Source: DASXHY01 sp036272195 (GTDB lineage: Bacteria; Verrucomicrobiota; Verrucomicrobiia; Limisphaerales; DASXHY01). Taken from it: a stretch of DNA of 64,000 nt. The position numbers and the translations under genes were made by a program. The notes under the pieces are model-generated. The model did not search any database, was not told the origin of the DNA, and saw only the letters and a program-made list of their open reading frames with translations. Within the stretch, counting starts at the first letter, position 1, and every line of letters starts with the position of its first letter. This document shows, piece by piece, positions 27,247 through 35,424 of this stretch. The stretch covers positions 38,981 to 102,980 of the forward strand of contig DATAZE010000058.1 of NCBI GenBank assembly GCA_036272195.1, written 5' to 3'.

Positions 27247-28233
27247 ATGAGCCGCATCTACAATGACATCACAGAAACCATCGGCAACACGCCGCTCGTG
27301 CGCCTCAACCGCACCGCAAAAAAGCACGGCGCAATCGCCGACGTGCTGCTGAAACTCGAATTTTTCAACCCGTTGTCCAGCGTCAAGGATCGCATAGGGG
27401 TGGCGATGATTGACGACGCGCTCAAATCGGGCGCTATTGGCAGCGATACGGTCCTGATCGAGCCGACCAGTGGAAACACGGGCATCGCGCTCGCGTTTGT
27501 GGCCGCGTCGCGCGGGTTGAAATTAATTCTCACCATGCCCGAAACAATGAGCATGGAACGCCGCAAGTTGTTGAAAATCCTGGGCGCCAAACTGGCCCTC
27601 ACCGATGGCGCCAGGGGGATGAAAGGCGCCATCGCCAAAGCGGAGGAACTGCACGAACAAATTCCCAACAGCGTCATCCTTCAGCAATTCTCCAATCCGT
27701 CGAATCCCGACATTCATCGACGAACCACGGCCGAGGAAATCTGGCGCGATACCGACGGCAAAGTGGATTTTGTCGTCGCTGGCGTCGGCACCGGTGGCAC
27801 GATCACTGGGATTGCGGAAGTCATTAAACAACGCAAGCCGGGTTTCAAGGCCATCGCGGTGGAACCCGCGAAATCTCCCGTCATTTCCGGCGGCCAACCC
27901 GGTCCTCACCGATTGCAGGGTTTGGGCGCCGGTTTCATCCCGTACAATCTGAACCCACAAATTCTCGATGAGGTGATCGCGGTCCATGAGGAAGATGCGG
28001 GTCCCGTTTCCAAAGAAGTGAACCGTTTCGATGGCATTCCGGTGGGCATTTCCAGCGGCGCGACTATCTGGGCCGCTTTGCAAGTGGCAAAACGTCCGGA
28101 GAATCACGACAAACAGATTGTCGCCATCGTACCTTCATCCAGCGAGCGTTATCTCTCCTCCTGGCTGTTCGCCGATATCAATGCGGACAGCGATACCTTT
28201 GATTCTGAAACTGCATCGCTGGTCGTTGCGTAA
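27247..28233 (+). CDS. cysK: Cysteine synthase A (O-acetylserine sulfhydrylase)
   Basis: 328 residues, a usual length. PLP lysine Lys47 in NPLSSVKDRIG, phosphate-binding TSGNTG (74-79), glycine-rich GVGTGGTITG, and SSGA near the end. It makes L-cysteine from O-acetylserine and sulfide in the cytoplasm. The C-terminal 20 residues extend slightly beyond the typical end. It follows the aspartoacylase-like gene by 12 bases and precedes a LuxR-type regulator by 17 bases. Confidence 0.95.
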   Translation: MSRIYNDITETIGNTPLVRLNRTAKKHGAIADVLLKLEFFNPLSSVKDRIGVAMIDDALKSGAIGSDTVLIEPTSGNTGIALAFVAASRGLKLILTMPETMSMERRKLLKILGAKLALTDGARGMKGAIAKAEELHEQIPNSVILQQFSNPSNPDIHRRTTAEEIWRDTDGKVDFVVAGVGTGGTITGIAEVIKQRKPGFKAIAVEPAKSPVISGGQPGPHRLQGLGAGFIPYNLNPQILDEVIAVHEEDAGPVSKEVNRFDGIPVGISSGATIWAALQVAKRPENHDKQIVAIVPSSSERYLSSWLFADINADSDTFDSETASLVVA

Positions 28234-28250
28234 CTCTAACTTTAAGAAGC

Positions 28251-28625
28251 ATGAATTCAAACGCTCTCTTCAAATCCGTCCACGAAGCAGGCCAGTCACT
28301 GATTACCCTCCTTACCGGCCGCGAAAACGAGATTCTCCTGTCCCTCTCGCAGGGTCGTGCCAACAAGGAAATCGCAGACCAAATGAATATCAGCGTGCCC
28401 ACGGTGCGCACGCATCTCCGCCACATTTATGGAAAGCTGGCCGTTCGATCGCGCAGCGAGGCGATTATTAGATACTTCAACGAAACACGGCCGGCAGGTG
28501 TCCCTCAACTGACCGTGGTGACACATAAGCCCGCTCCCAAAATGTCACGGACAACGGAGAAATATTTCTTCAGGATTCCCGCCTCGAACTCAAAGCCATC
28601 CGAAAAGATGAGCCATTTTCACTAA
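28251..28625 (+). CDS. Stand-alone LuxR-type helix-turn-helix protein
   Basis: 124 residues. Residues 20-78 form a LuxR/FixJ DNA-binding domain: LTGRENEILLSLSQGRANKEIADQMNIS then VPTVRTHLRHIYGKLAVRSRSEAI. There is no receiver or ligand domain, and the last 45 residues are basic and low in structure. It could be a response-regulator output domain acting alone. It is 17 bases after cysK, and its last 36 bases overlap the 3' end of the convergent phosphate transporter gene. Confidence 0.8.
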   Translation: MNSNALFKSVHEAGQSLITLLTGRENEILLSLSQGRANKEIADQMNISVPTVRTHLRHIYGKLAVRSRSEAIIRYFNETRPAGVPQLTVVTHKPAPKMSRTTEKYFFRIPASNSKPSEKMSHFH

Positions 28626-29762
28626 TGCGTAGGCAACAACGGCGCTGGCCGGAAGGGTGAGCACCCAGGCCCAGATAATGCGTTCCACGACATTCAGTTT
28701 AAGAGCGTTATACCTCTTCGCACAGCCCACTCCCATAATGGAAGTCGTAATGGCGTGCGTGGTGGAGACGGGCATTCCGAAATGCGCCGCGGCGAAAAGC
28801 ACGCTGGCGCCGGTGGCTTCAGCGGCAAAGCCGTGGACGGGATGGAGCCTTACCATTTTATGACCGAGGGTTTTGATGATGCGCCAGCCGCCACCAGCGG
28901 TTCCAGCACACATCGTCAGGGCGCAAAGAATGGTAATCCATGCCGGGATAAACTGGGCTTTGGGATCGACCGCGGGCGGTTGATAGCCGAACTGCAACCA
29001 GACCGGCAGGTGCGTAATTACCCACGCCACCGGCGGCAGGTGCCCGGCTGGAGTTCCCTCGGATGTTTGCAACCACGTCAACCAGCCAGGCACTGATATT
29101 AAAAGGCCGGCCTTGGTGGCAACGACCAGCGCGAGCGTGATGATGCCCATCGTTTTTTGGGCGTCGTTGGTGCCGTGGGCAAAGCCCATGTAGCCGGCGC
29201 TCAACAATTGCAGTTTGCCGAAAACGCGATTCACCGTTACCGGCCGCCAGTTGCGCAAAAGAAAATATAACAGCGTCATGAACAGAAAGCCGACGACAAA
29301 GCCGACAACCGGCGACGTGATCATGGGCACGATGATTTTCCAGAGAATGCCCTTGCCCTGCCACCAATGTTCCTTGCCGGGCACAGACCAAATGATGGAC
29401 GACCAATGGTTGGAAGCGGCAAAGACCGCGCCACAAAGCCCGCCGACGAGGGCGTGCGACGAACTGGACGGCAATCCAAACCACCACGTGAGCAGGCTCC
29501 AAATAATGGCCGAGAGCAACGCACAGCATATCACGGGCATGGTTGCCACCTGCGCATCCACAAGACCGGAGGCAATCGTCGCGGCGACGGCAGTTCCAAA
29601 AAAAGCGCCGATGAGATTGGTGACCGCCGCGAGCATCACAGCCTGGCGCGGAGTCAGCACCTTCGTCGAAACAACCGTGGCGATGGAATTGGCTGTATCA
29701 TGAAAGCCGTTGATATAGGTAAACACCAGCGCGATGAAAATGACGAGCAGGATTAAGAACAT
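28590..29762 (-). CDS. PiT-family inorganic phosphate transporter
   Basis: 390 residues with about ten membrane helices. The two PiT signature repeats are visible: NGFHDTANSIATVV near the N-terminus and GFAHGTNDAQKTMGII in the middle, plus SSSHALVGGL and the matching VSTTHAITTSIMG. It imports phosphate by proton or metal-phosphate symport across the inner membrane. It forms a run with the DUF47 gene (6 bases upstream) and phoU on the same strand. Confidence 0.95.
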   Translation of the reverse strand: MFLILLVIFIALVFTYINGFHDTANSIATVVSTKVLTPRQAVMLAAVTNLIGAFFGTAVAATIASGLVDAQVATMPVICCALLSAIIWSLLTWWFGLPSSSSHALVGGLCGAVFAASNHWSSIIWSVPGKEHWWQGKGILWKIIVPMITSPVVGFVVGFLFMTLLYFLLRNWRPVTVNRVFGKLQLLSAGYMGFAHGTNDAQKTMGIITLALVVATKAGLLISVPGWLTWLQTSEGTPAGHLPPVAWVITHLPVWLQFGYQPPAVDPKAQFIPAWITILCALTMCAGTAGGGWRIIKTLGHKMVRLHPVHGFAAEATGASVLFAAAHFGMPVSTTHAITTSIMGVGCAKRYNALKLNVVERIIWAWVLTLPASAVVAYALVKMAHLFGWL

Positions 29763-29768
29763 CGCGCG

Positions 29769-30404
29769 TCAGGAATTTTTCAGGGCGATTTGCATGACGA
29801 CGTTGCCGGTGTCGTGGCAACGGTCAACGACCTTTTCCATAAGCTCATAAACATCGCGGACGACGATCGCGCGGATGGCTTCATATTTGCCGCTATAAAG
29901 ATCCGCCAGCAGCTCATTCATGTATTGGTCCGACTCCACTTCCACGAGTTGGAGACGGTCATTATACGTTTTGAGCTTTTCCATGTCCTCCATGTTGCGC
30001 AGTTGCTTGACCATCTCACAGATGGCGTCGGTGGCCTTGCTCATCATGTCGGCCTGCCTTGAGAAATCAATTCCGTCCAGATGATGACCGGCGATCTTCA
30101 GGCGCTCGGCCAGTTTCTCGGCGGCCTTGGGAATGCGAAAAAGTCCGCGAGCCAATGCCTCGATGTCCTCGCGTTCCATGCCAGTAATGAAAGTCTTCAC
30201 CAGCTCATTGCTGATCTGCGAGGAGATTTTCTTCTCCTTTCGGCGCGCGAGAATAATGTCGTCGAAGTTCTGCGTGTTTCGCGGCGACTTCATCAATTCA
30301 ATGACGAGCCGGACACTCTCACGCGATTCCTGGGCGGCGGCTTCAAGCAATTCCTGGAAACGGTTGCCTTTGCTGAAAAGTTGTTGAAGAGAAAACATAC
30401 GCAA
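29769..30404 (-). CDS. DUF47 family PhoU-like protein, PiT accessory
   Basis: 211 residues, mostly helical, with the DUF47 pattern FFPKG-like start (QQLFSKGNRFQELL), LITGMEREDIEALARGLF-type segment (VKTFITGMEREDIEALA), and ESDQYMNELLADLY. DUF47 proteins are commonly encoded next to PiT transporters and are thought to regulate them. The 6-base gap to the transporter gene supports that. Confidence 0.88.
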   Translation of the reverse strand: MRMFSLQQLFSKGNRFQELLEAAAQESRESVRLVIELMKSPRNTQNFDDIILARRKEKKISSQISNELVKTFITGMEREDIEALARGLFRIPKAAEKLAERLKIAGHHLDGIDFSRQADMMSKATDAICEMVKQLRNMEDMEKLKTYNDRLQLVEVESDQYMNELLADLYSGKYEAIRAIVVRDVYELMEKVVDRCHDTGNVVMQIALKNS

Positions 30405-30441
30405 CGAATTTTGCCGAAAAAAGCGGGAGACGCAGTAAAAA

Positions 30442-31098
30442 TCAATTTTTCAACGTATGCCGGATATCCTGCGCTTCGTAGAGGTAAACCACCTCCTCGG
30501 CGATGTTTTTCGCATGATCGGCGATGCGTTCCAGGCTTTTGGCCGCCACGATCCAATGCAGGCACCGTGCTATCGTTTCCGGGTTTTCCGTCATGTGGCC
30601 GATGAGCGCCTGAAGAATCTCGCGGTTGAGCGCGTCCACTTCCTTGTCGCGGGGGATGATGGAGCGGGCGGTGGCAGAATCACGTTGAGAAAACGCGTCC
30701 AGGGCCCCCTTGACCATCGCCAGCGAAAGACCTGCCATTCGGGGAAGGTCCAAATGAATACTGACTTGAGGTTCTTGCGCGAGAGCGCAGGCGCACTTTG
30801 CGATTTTCGTGGCTTCGTCGCCAACGCGTTCGAGGTTCTGGGAAATTTTCATTACCACCTTCACGAGGCGCAAATCGGTCGCAAGCGGGGCCTTGGTCAG
30901 CAGCAGAATCGCAACATCATCGATCTCAACCTCGAATTGATCGATCACATCGTCATTTCCACGCACACGCAAAGCCAGGTCCGTATCGCGTTGCATGAGT
31001 GCCTGCATGGATTCATTGACCGCTTTTTCCGCATGGCTCGCCATGGTCAGCAACTTCTGTTTCAGCGCGTCCAATTCCGTTTCGAAATGAAAGTCCAT
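30442..31098 (-). CDS. phoU: PhoU phosphate signalling protein
   Basis: 218 residues, two repeats of the three-helix PhoU bundle: FETELDALKQKLLTMASHAEKAV at the start, LRLVKVVMKISQNLERVGDEATKIAK in the first repeat and CLHWIVAAKSLERIADHAKNIAEEVVYL in the second, with the E/D-rich metal-binding helices (LERVGDEA, LERIADHA). PhoU modulates phosphate uptake and the PhoR/PhoB response. It heads the run phoU-DUF47-PiT, with 37 bases to the next gene. Confidence 0.93.
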   Translation of the reverse strand: MDFHFETELDALKQKLLTMASHAEKAVNESMQALMQRDTDLALRVRGNDDVIDQFEVEIDDVAILLLTKAPLATDLRLVKVVMKISQNLERVGDEATKIAKCACALAQEPQVSIHLDLPRMAGLSLAMVKGALDAFSQRDSATARSIIPRDKEVDALNREILQALIGHMTENPETIARCLHWIVAAKSLERIADHAKNIAEEVVYLYEAQDIRHTLKN

Positions 31099-31218
31099 AG
31101 GCGGTTTTGAGGGAGCCTACAGCCCCCGGTCGACACCTCAAGGAGAAACGATCATGACCAGAAATCGAAAAAGGCTACTCTACGAAAAGTCAAATTCCTC
31201 ACCGCTAAAATTCGAGAA

Positions 31219-31255
31219 GCACCATCTTTCGCTCGGCACAAAATAGTTCCGAGCG
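31219..31255 (+). repeat. 37-bp direct repeat, copy A, flanking the GIY-YIG gene
   Basis: Matches 31630-31666 at 36 of 37 positions in the same orientation. Each copy contains the inverted pair cgctcgg/ccgagcg. Copy A lies just past the 3' end of the GIY-YIG gene. Confidence 0.85.
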
Positions 31256-31267
31256 TGAAGGCATTCC

Positions 31268-31513
31268 TCAAAGCCCAAGATGCCGTTTTGCAAAAGCGTG
31301 TCCTGAACCACTTTTCAAATACCGTTCAAATTGCTGAGCGAGTTCCAAGGTTTCAAATGCTGCGTAAAATTTAAGAGCCCAGGGTTTGAACTTTGAAGTG
31401 TGCGGACATTTCCCGTCATTGTGTTCCACGAGTCTTTGTTTCAGATCTTCGGTATGTCCCCGATAAGTTTCCTGGGGATAATTTATGCTCTGAAGAATAT
31501 ACGCGTAGAACAT
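31268..31513 (-). CDS. Small GIY-YIG domain protein
   Basis: 81 residues, nearly all one GIY-YIG domain: YAYILQS (GIY position), TYRGHTEDLKQRLVEHNDGK (YIG position is YRG, a variant), then KFYAAFETLELAQQFERYLKSGSG with the conserved Glu region, and a basic tail. Stand-alone domains of this size (UPF0213 type) are common in this phylum; the nuclease activity of most is untested. The gene lies between two 37-base direct repeats and 159 bases from the ssrA 3' end. Confidence 0.85.
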   Translation of the reverse strand: MFYAYILQSINYPQETYRGHTEDLKQRLVEHNDGKCPHTSKFKPWALKFYAAFETLELAQQFERYLKSGSGHAFAKRHLGL

Positions 31514-31629
31514 CTTTCCGTATTACAGAACAGAAATAAAAATCCAAGAGCGAAATTGGAAGGATGGCCTGCCATCCGTAGCTCGGAACAGAGAGTGGCG
31601 CCAGCCCTCCTGTGCTAAAGCTGCGGAGG

Positions 31630-31666
31630 GCACCATCTTTCGCTCGGCACAAAACAGTTCCGAGCG
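31630..31666 (+). repeat. 37-bp direct repeat, copy B, next to the ssrA 3' end
   Basis: Second copy of the repeat at 31219-31255. Here the inverted repeat extends further: ccatctttcgctcgg pairs with ccgagcgaaggatgg (to 31674) with one mismatch. It ends only 6 bases from the last base of ssrA, so the hairpin may also serve as the ssrA terminator or processing site. Confidence 0.8.
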
Positions 31667-31671
31667 AAGGA

Positions 31672-32023
31672 TGGTGGAGGCGGCGGGAGTTGAACCCGCG
31701 TCCCTAACAAATCAACCAGCCGCGACTACATGCTTAGTCCGGAAAGATTTTTCTGCTATGCGATAACGTCCGAACTCGAGTCGCACTGCCTAGTCTGCAT
31801 GGAATTTTCTCGGTTGTCGGCGCGCAGTCTCCGCCTTCAACCATGCCTGCTGTAGCGTTCATCCAACCTAGCAGGTGTCAGCCAGTGAACGTCGGGGCAC
31901 TTAGGCCGCGAGAGCTAATTCGTTATTGTTAGCTGTTTTTGGTTCGATGATTAACGAGGCCAACGAACCGTCCTCGGCATGCCGCCTCTGGCGTATCTAT
32001 AAGGTCGAAACCAGTACGCCCCC
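31672..32023 (-). ncRNA. ssrA: Transfer-messenger RNA (tmRNA)
   Basis: 352 bases on the minus strand. The 5' end GGGGGCG (32023 downward) pairs with CGCCTCC near the 3' end, and ACCA is encoded at 31672-31675. The start reads GGGGGCGTACTGGTTTCGAC, and the 3' T-arm contains GGTTCAACTCCCGCC, both as in other tmRNAs. The tag frame lies at 31901-31933: GCT AAC AAT AAC GAA TTA GCT CTC GCG GCC TAA, giving ANNNELALAA. It rescues ribosomes stalled on broken messages with SmpB. Its 3' end is abutted by the GIY-YIG repeat unit. Confidence 0.97.
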
Positions 32024-32201
32024 ATCCAAGCGGAACAGACATATCCTCGCGCAAATCAAGCGAACGGTCAAGACCGGGCCTTATGTCGTTTGACGTCCTT
32101 TTTTGTAGAATCCAACAAATTCGGAACACTTTTCAGGTTATCAGTCCGGGTTTGAACGGAACCGTGCATGGACGGAACATCCTTTAAATATTGAACATCC
32201 A

Positions 32202-32223
32202 TTGACGAGGCCAACGAACCGTC
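32202..32223. repeat. Copy of a 22-bp segment of ssrA
   Basis: Bases 32202-32223 match 31951-31972 inside ssrA at 21 of 22 positions (19 identical in a row, acgaggccaacgaaccgtc). The copy lies about 180 bases upstream of the ssrA 5' end and its last base touches the stop codon of the XRE gene. The 32024-32201 stretch otherwise holds the ssrA upstream region, with no gene seen. Confidence 0.75.
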
Positions 32224-32414
32224 TATTCCGCTTCAAAAATATCCTCGATCTTCAGTTTGAACAATCGCGCCGCTTTAAATGCCAGCGGCAAACTCGGGTC
32301 GTATTTTTCCGTTTCAATGGCGTTTATCGTTTGCCGGGAAACTTCGAGCTTATCCGCCAAATCAGATTGCGACCACTCCTTCGCCGCGCGCAATTCGCGC
32401 AATTTATTTTTCAT
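32223..32414 (-). CDS. Small XRE-family helix-turn-helix regulator
   Basis: 63 residues, MKNKLRELRAAKEWSQSDLADK at the start, then LEVSRQTINAIETEKYDPSLPLAFKAARLFKLKIEDIF. This is the compact YozG-like Cro/CI type with the recognition helix VSRQTINAIE. It overlaps the membrane protein gene upstream by ATGA (32411-32414), so the pair is translationally coupled. It probably represses its own operon through the large palindrome at 32896-32933. Confidence 0.92.
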   Translation of the reverse strand: MKNKLRELRAAKEWSQSDLADKLEVSRQTINAIETEKYDPSLPLAFKAARLFKLKIEDIFEAE

Positions 32415-32887
32415 TTGTAGCGGCGGTTCAAAACACTGCAGGCGGCGAAATAAAATAATGTCAGCAACAAAAATCCATGGCCCACTGTGACGATGTCCCA
32501 ACTGCCTCCATTTCTTGGATGACCAAACAGGACGTCCCACAAGCCCGCCGCATCCAGCCGATGCCAGAGCAGCAGAAAAAAGAAAGTTGCACTCACGGCA
32601 AAAAGCACGGCTGAAAGAGTGATCCGCCGGTGCATTTCGTCCATGCCTCGAATCCAACGGGCCAGGCCGCGCGCCCAAAGCGCAATGGCTGCAAATTCTG
32701 CGAGTTGGATTCCCACCCGCGCGCCGACCGGCCACTGCCAGACAGCATGATGGAAAATGATATCGAAAAAGCATGAGATCAACGTGGCCACGAACAGCCA
32801 ACCGTTCACCTGCCAATCCATGCGCCACGAATATTCCTGGTTGCCCATAAAAATCTCGCCCGGGATATTTAGCTTTTCTTTCGTCAT
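32411..32887 (-). CDS. Small multi-pass membrane protein paired with XRE regulator
   Basis: 158 residues from ATG 32887 (MTKEKLNI), with about four hydrophobic segments: WLFVATLISCFFDIIFHHAVW, GIQLAEFAAIALWARGL, LSAVLFAVSATFFFLLLWH and TVGHGFLLLTLFYFAACSVL. The family was not named. Pairs of a small membrane protein followed by a YozG-like XRE repressor are widespread. An in-frame ATG at 32914 falls inside the palindrome and is rejected; ATG 32848 (MGNQEYSW) is another possible start. Function unknown. Confidence 0.7.
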   Translation of the reverse strand: MTKEKLNIPGEIFMGNQEYSWRMDWQVNGWLFVATLISCFFDIIFHHAVWQWPVGARVGIQLAEFAAIALWARGLARWIRGMDEMHRRITLSAVLFAVSATFFFLLLWHRLDAAGLWDVLFGHPRNGGSWDIVTVGHGFLLLTLFYFAACSVLNRRYK

Positions 32888-32895
32888 GCGCTCAC

Positions 32896-32933
32896 TGTAA
32901 AGCATACTTGTCACATGTCAAGCATTCTTTACA
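32896..32933. promoter_or_regulatory. 38-bp imperfect palindrome upstream of the membrane protein/XRE operon
   Basis: Outer arms tgtaaag (32896-32902) and ctttaca (32927-32933) match perfectly, and 6 of the next 8 paired positions match, around acatgt at the centre. On the minus strand it contains TTGACA, usable as a -35 box. It ends 8 bases before the chosen start codon. Best reading: operator for the XRE protein. Confidence 0.6.
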
Positions 32934-33113
32934 TTGAGTTTTAGAAATTAAGGAGGGCATAGAGTCAGGAATATTTTGTTAACCCAGCGAAGCCAACGGC
33001 CATCGCCCGTCCAATTTAAGATTGAGACAAATAGATCGAGAGTCCAGATTGCAACGGCGGGCCGGCTCGTGGTTCAGCATTTAGTTTGGAACATTTGCGC
33101 GAATCTTAAACTC

Positions 33114-33520
33114 ATGATGATTGAACTAACTCCCATTGGCTGCGTGGTCAGTGTTCGCGATGATACTCGCGATGACTTCTGGGGTGAGGTCGAGGCGCGG
33201 ATTGAACTCTCTCCCGACTTCACACCGGAAGCCCTGGCGGGCATTGAGGAGTTTTCGCATGTCGAAGTGATCTTTTTCTTCGACCGAGTCCCGCAGGAGC
33301 GCATCGAGCGCGGCGCGGCAAAAACCGGCCGAATCGATTGGGCGTCTCAGTTGCCCGGCTGGTTGCCCGGCAAGAGCGCACTCTCGTTGTGCGCGGTCTG
33401 GATGCTATTCACGGCACGCCGGTCCTTGATATCAAACCCGTCATGAAAGAATTTCTGCCGCAAGGCGAAATCATCCAACCCGCCTGGACACATGAATTGA
33501 TGCGGCACTATTGGCGATAG
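33114..33520 (+). pseudogene. trmO: trmO (tRNA m6t6A37 methyltransferase) with internal deletion and frameshift
   Basis: The N-terminal half (MIELTPIGCVVSVRDD...IEEFSHVEVIFFFDRVP) and the C-terminal half (NRPNRLGVSVARL...GLDAIHGTPVLDIKPVMKEFLPQGE...WTHELMRHYW) are clear TrmO/UPF0066 sequence but lie in different frames, with the switch near 33320. About 20 residues normally present between them (the RHPR...FAQRGK region) are missing. Total length 407 bases is not a multiple of three. I read it as inactivated by a small deletion. TrmO methylates t6A at position 37 of some tRNAs. Confidence 0.8.
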
Positions 33521-33540
33521 CCCATGATAAAGAACTTTTA

Positions 33541-33645
33541 GCGCAAAGACGCAGAGGTTTACCGATTGCCTTTCCGATTCGACTTTTGATTCCACCGATC
33601 TTCACTTGGCGTCTTTGCCTCTTCGCGCCTTTGCGTTGAAACTCT
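33541..33645. repeat. Dispersed-repeat-like segment between trmO and groEL
   Basis: gcaaagacgc (33543-33552) and gcgtctttgc (33609-33618) form an inverted pair, and the right side continues as ...cgcgcctttgcgttg. This wording is typical of a short intergenic repeat. No gene is seen in 33521-33685. Confidence 0.4.
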
Positions 33646-33686
33646 TCCGCAAAGAGAAAAGCTTGCTCTTCTCAATGATTCCGCAG

Positions 33687-33719
33687 AAAAAAAGCGAGGC
33701 CGGATTGCTCCGGCCTCGC
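33687..33719 (-). terminator. Rho-independent terminator of groES-groEL
   Basis: Stem gcgaggccgga (33694-33704) / tccggcctcgc (33709-33719) with a 4-base loop, followed on the minus strand by seven T (33693-33687). It lies 27 bases after the groEL stop. Confidence 0.92.
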
Positions 33720-33745
33720 GTGTTCCTCCAGCTTTGTGATTCCCC

Positions 33746-35389
33746 TTAGTAATCCATTCCGCCCATGCCGCCGCCGCCATGACCGCCGCCGGCCGGAGCC
33801 GGTTTTTCCTTCTCAGGAATCTCGGTGATCAAGCATTCGGTCGTCAGGAGCAAGCCCGCGATCGAGGCCGCGTTCTGCAGCGCGCTGCGGGTGACCTTCT
33901 TCGGGTCCACCACGCCGGCTTTGACGAGGTCTTCATATTCGCCGGTGGCGGCGTTGAAACCTTCGTTGCCTTTGCGCTTCTTGATTTCCTGCACCACCAC
34001 GGAGCCTTCATATCCGCCATTCATCGCGAGATGCTTGGCCGGATATTCAATCGCGCGGCGAATAATATCGACGCCGATTTGCTCGTCCTCATTCGCGCCT
34101 TTCACAGCTTCGATCGAGTTCAAACAACGCAGCAACGCCACGCCGCCGCCGGGCACAATGCCTTCTTCGACAGCCGCGCGAGTCGCGTGCAACGCGTCTT
34201 CCACGCGCGCTTTCTTTTCCTTCATTTCGCTTTCGGTCGCGGCGCCGACATTGATGACGGCCACGCCACCGGCGAGTTTCGCCAGGCGTTCCTGCAATTT
34301 TTCACGATCGTAATCGCTCGTCGTCTCTTCAATCTGGCGGCGGATTTGATTCACGCGACCTTGGATCTCCGAGCTCTTTCCGTAGCCTTCGACAATCGTC
34401 GTGTTCTCTTTGTCGATCACGATGCTCTTGGCGCGGCCGAGGTCTTCCAGACCGACCGATTCGAGTTTGATGCCGAGGTCTTCGGTGATGCACTTGCCGC
34501 CCGTCAGGATGGCAATGTCTTCCATCATGGCTTTGCGGCGATCGCCGAAGCCGGGGGCCTTCACAGCGCAGATGTTCAACGTGCCGCGCAGCTTATTCAC
34601 GACCAGGGTCGCGAGCGCTTCGCCTTCCACGTCTTCCGCGATGATCAAGAGCGGCTTGCCGAGCTTGGCCACTTTTTCGAGAATCGGCAGCAGGTCCTTG
34701 AGGTTGCTGATTTTCTTTTCGTAATTCAGGACGTAAGCCTCTTCCAGCTTGGCTTCCATCGTGTCCGCGCTGGTCACGAAGTAAGGCGAGAGATAACCCT
34801 TGTCGAACTGCATGCCTTCCACCACGTCGAGCGTCGTCTCAATCGACTTCGCTTCTTCCACGGTGATGGTGCCGTCCTTGCCGACTTTGTCCATCGCATC
34901 GGCGATGATTTCGCCGATCGTGGTGTCCCAGTTGGCAGAAACGGTCGCGACCTGCTTGATTTCCTCTTTGTCCTTCACCTTCTTGGCGATCTTGTCGAGG
35001 TTCGCCACGGCGGCTTCCACGGCCTTGTTGATGCCGCGTTGAACGCCGATCGGATTCGCGCCCGCGGTGACATATTTCAGGCCTTCGCGGAAAATCGCTT
35101 CAGCCAAAACGGTCGCCGTGGTCGTGCCGTCGCCGGCATTGTCGCTGGTCTTGCTCGCGACTTCGCGCACCATCTGGGCGCCCATGTTTTCGTACGGATC
35201 TTCCAGTTCAATTTCCTTCGCGACGGTGACGCCGTCCTTGGTCACGGTCGGGGAGCCGAATTTTTTGTCGAGCACGACGTTGCGGCCTTTGGGGCCGAGC
35301 GTGGCGGTAACCGCGCGTGCGAGTTTGCTGACGCCCTTCAAGAGCGCCTGACGAGCTGTCTCGTCAAATACAATTTGTTTTGCTGCCAT
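33746..35389 (-). CDS. groL: Chaperonin GroEL (60 kDa)
   Basis: 547 residues, full length. Typical start (AAKQIVFDETARQALLKGV), ATP-site DGTTTATVLAEAI, AAVEEGIVPGGGVALLR and the Gly/Met-rich tail GGHGGGGMGGMDY. Folds proteins as a double heptameric ring with GroES. Second gene of groES-groEL, with a strong terminator after it. No CIRCE element was found upstream. Confidence 0.98.
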   Translation of the reverse strand: MAAKQIVFDETARQALLKGVSKLARAVTATLGPKGRNVVLDKKFGSPTVTKDGVTVAKEIELEDPYENMGAQMVREVASKTSDNAGDGTTTATVLAEAIFREGLKYVTAGANPIGVQRGINKAVEAAVANLDKIAKKVKDKEEIKQVATVSANWDTTIGEIIADAMDKVGKDGTITVEEAKSIETTLDVVEGMQFDKGYLSPYFVTSADTMEAKLEEAYVLNYEKKISNLKDLLPILEKVAKLGKPLLIIAEDVEGEALATLVVNKLRGTLNICAVKAPGFGDRRKAMMEDIAILTGGKCITEDLGIKLESVGLEDLGRAKSIVIDKENTTIVEGYGKSSEIQGRVNQIRRQIEETTSDYDREKLQERLAKLAGGVAVINVGAATESEMKEKKARVEDALHATRAAVEEGIVPGGGVALLRCLNSIEAVKGANEDEQIGVDIIRRAIEYPAKHLAMNGGYEGSVVVQEIKKRKGNEGFNAATGEYEDLVKAGVVDPKKVTRSALQNAASIAGLLLTTECLITEIPEKEKPAPAGGGHGGGGMGGMDY

Positions 35390-35424
35390 AGTGTTAAGTT
35401 ATCGGTTGATTGTTGAGAATTGAA

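Noticed and set aside
31154..31246. 30-codon frame with a good aaggaga box
   Set aside because: Its end lies inside the 37-bp repeat and no family is recognised, so coding is not supported.
33114..33520. Programmed frameshift in trmO
   Set aside because: About 20 residues are missing, so a frameshift alone would not restore the protein.
33779..35416. Long open frame antisense to groEL
   Set aside because: It mirrors groEL codon use, has no family match and is a usual artefact of high G+C coding sequence. The same applies to antisense frames over dnaK and the sugar porter.
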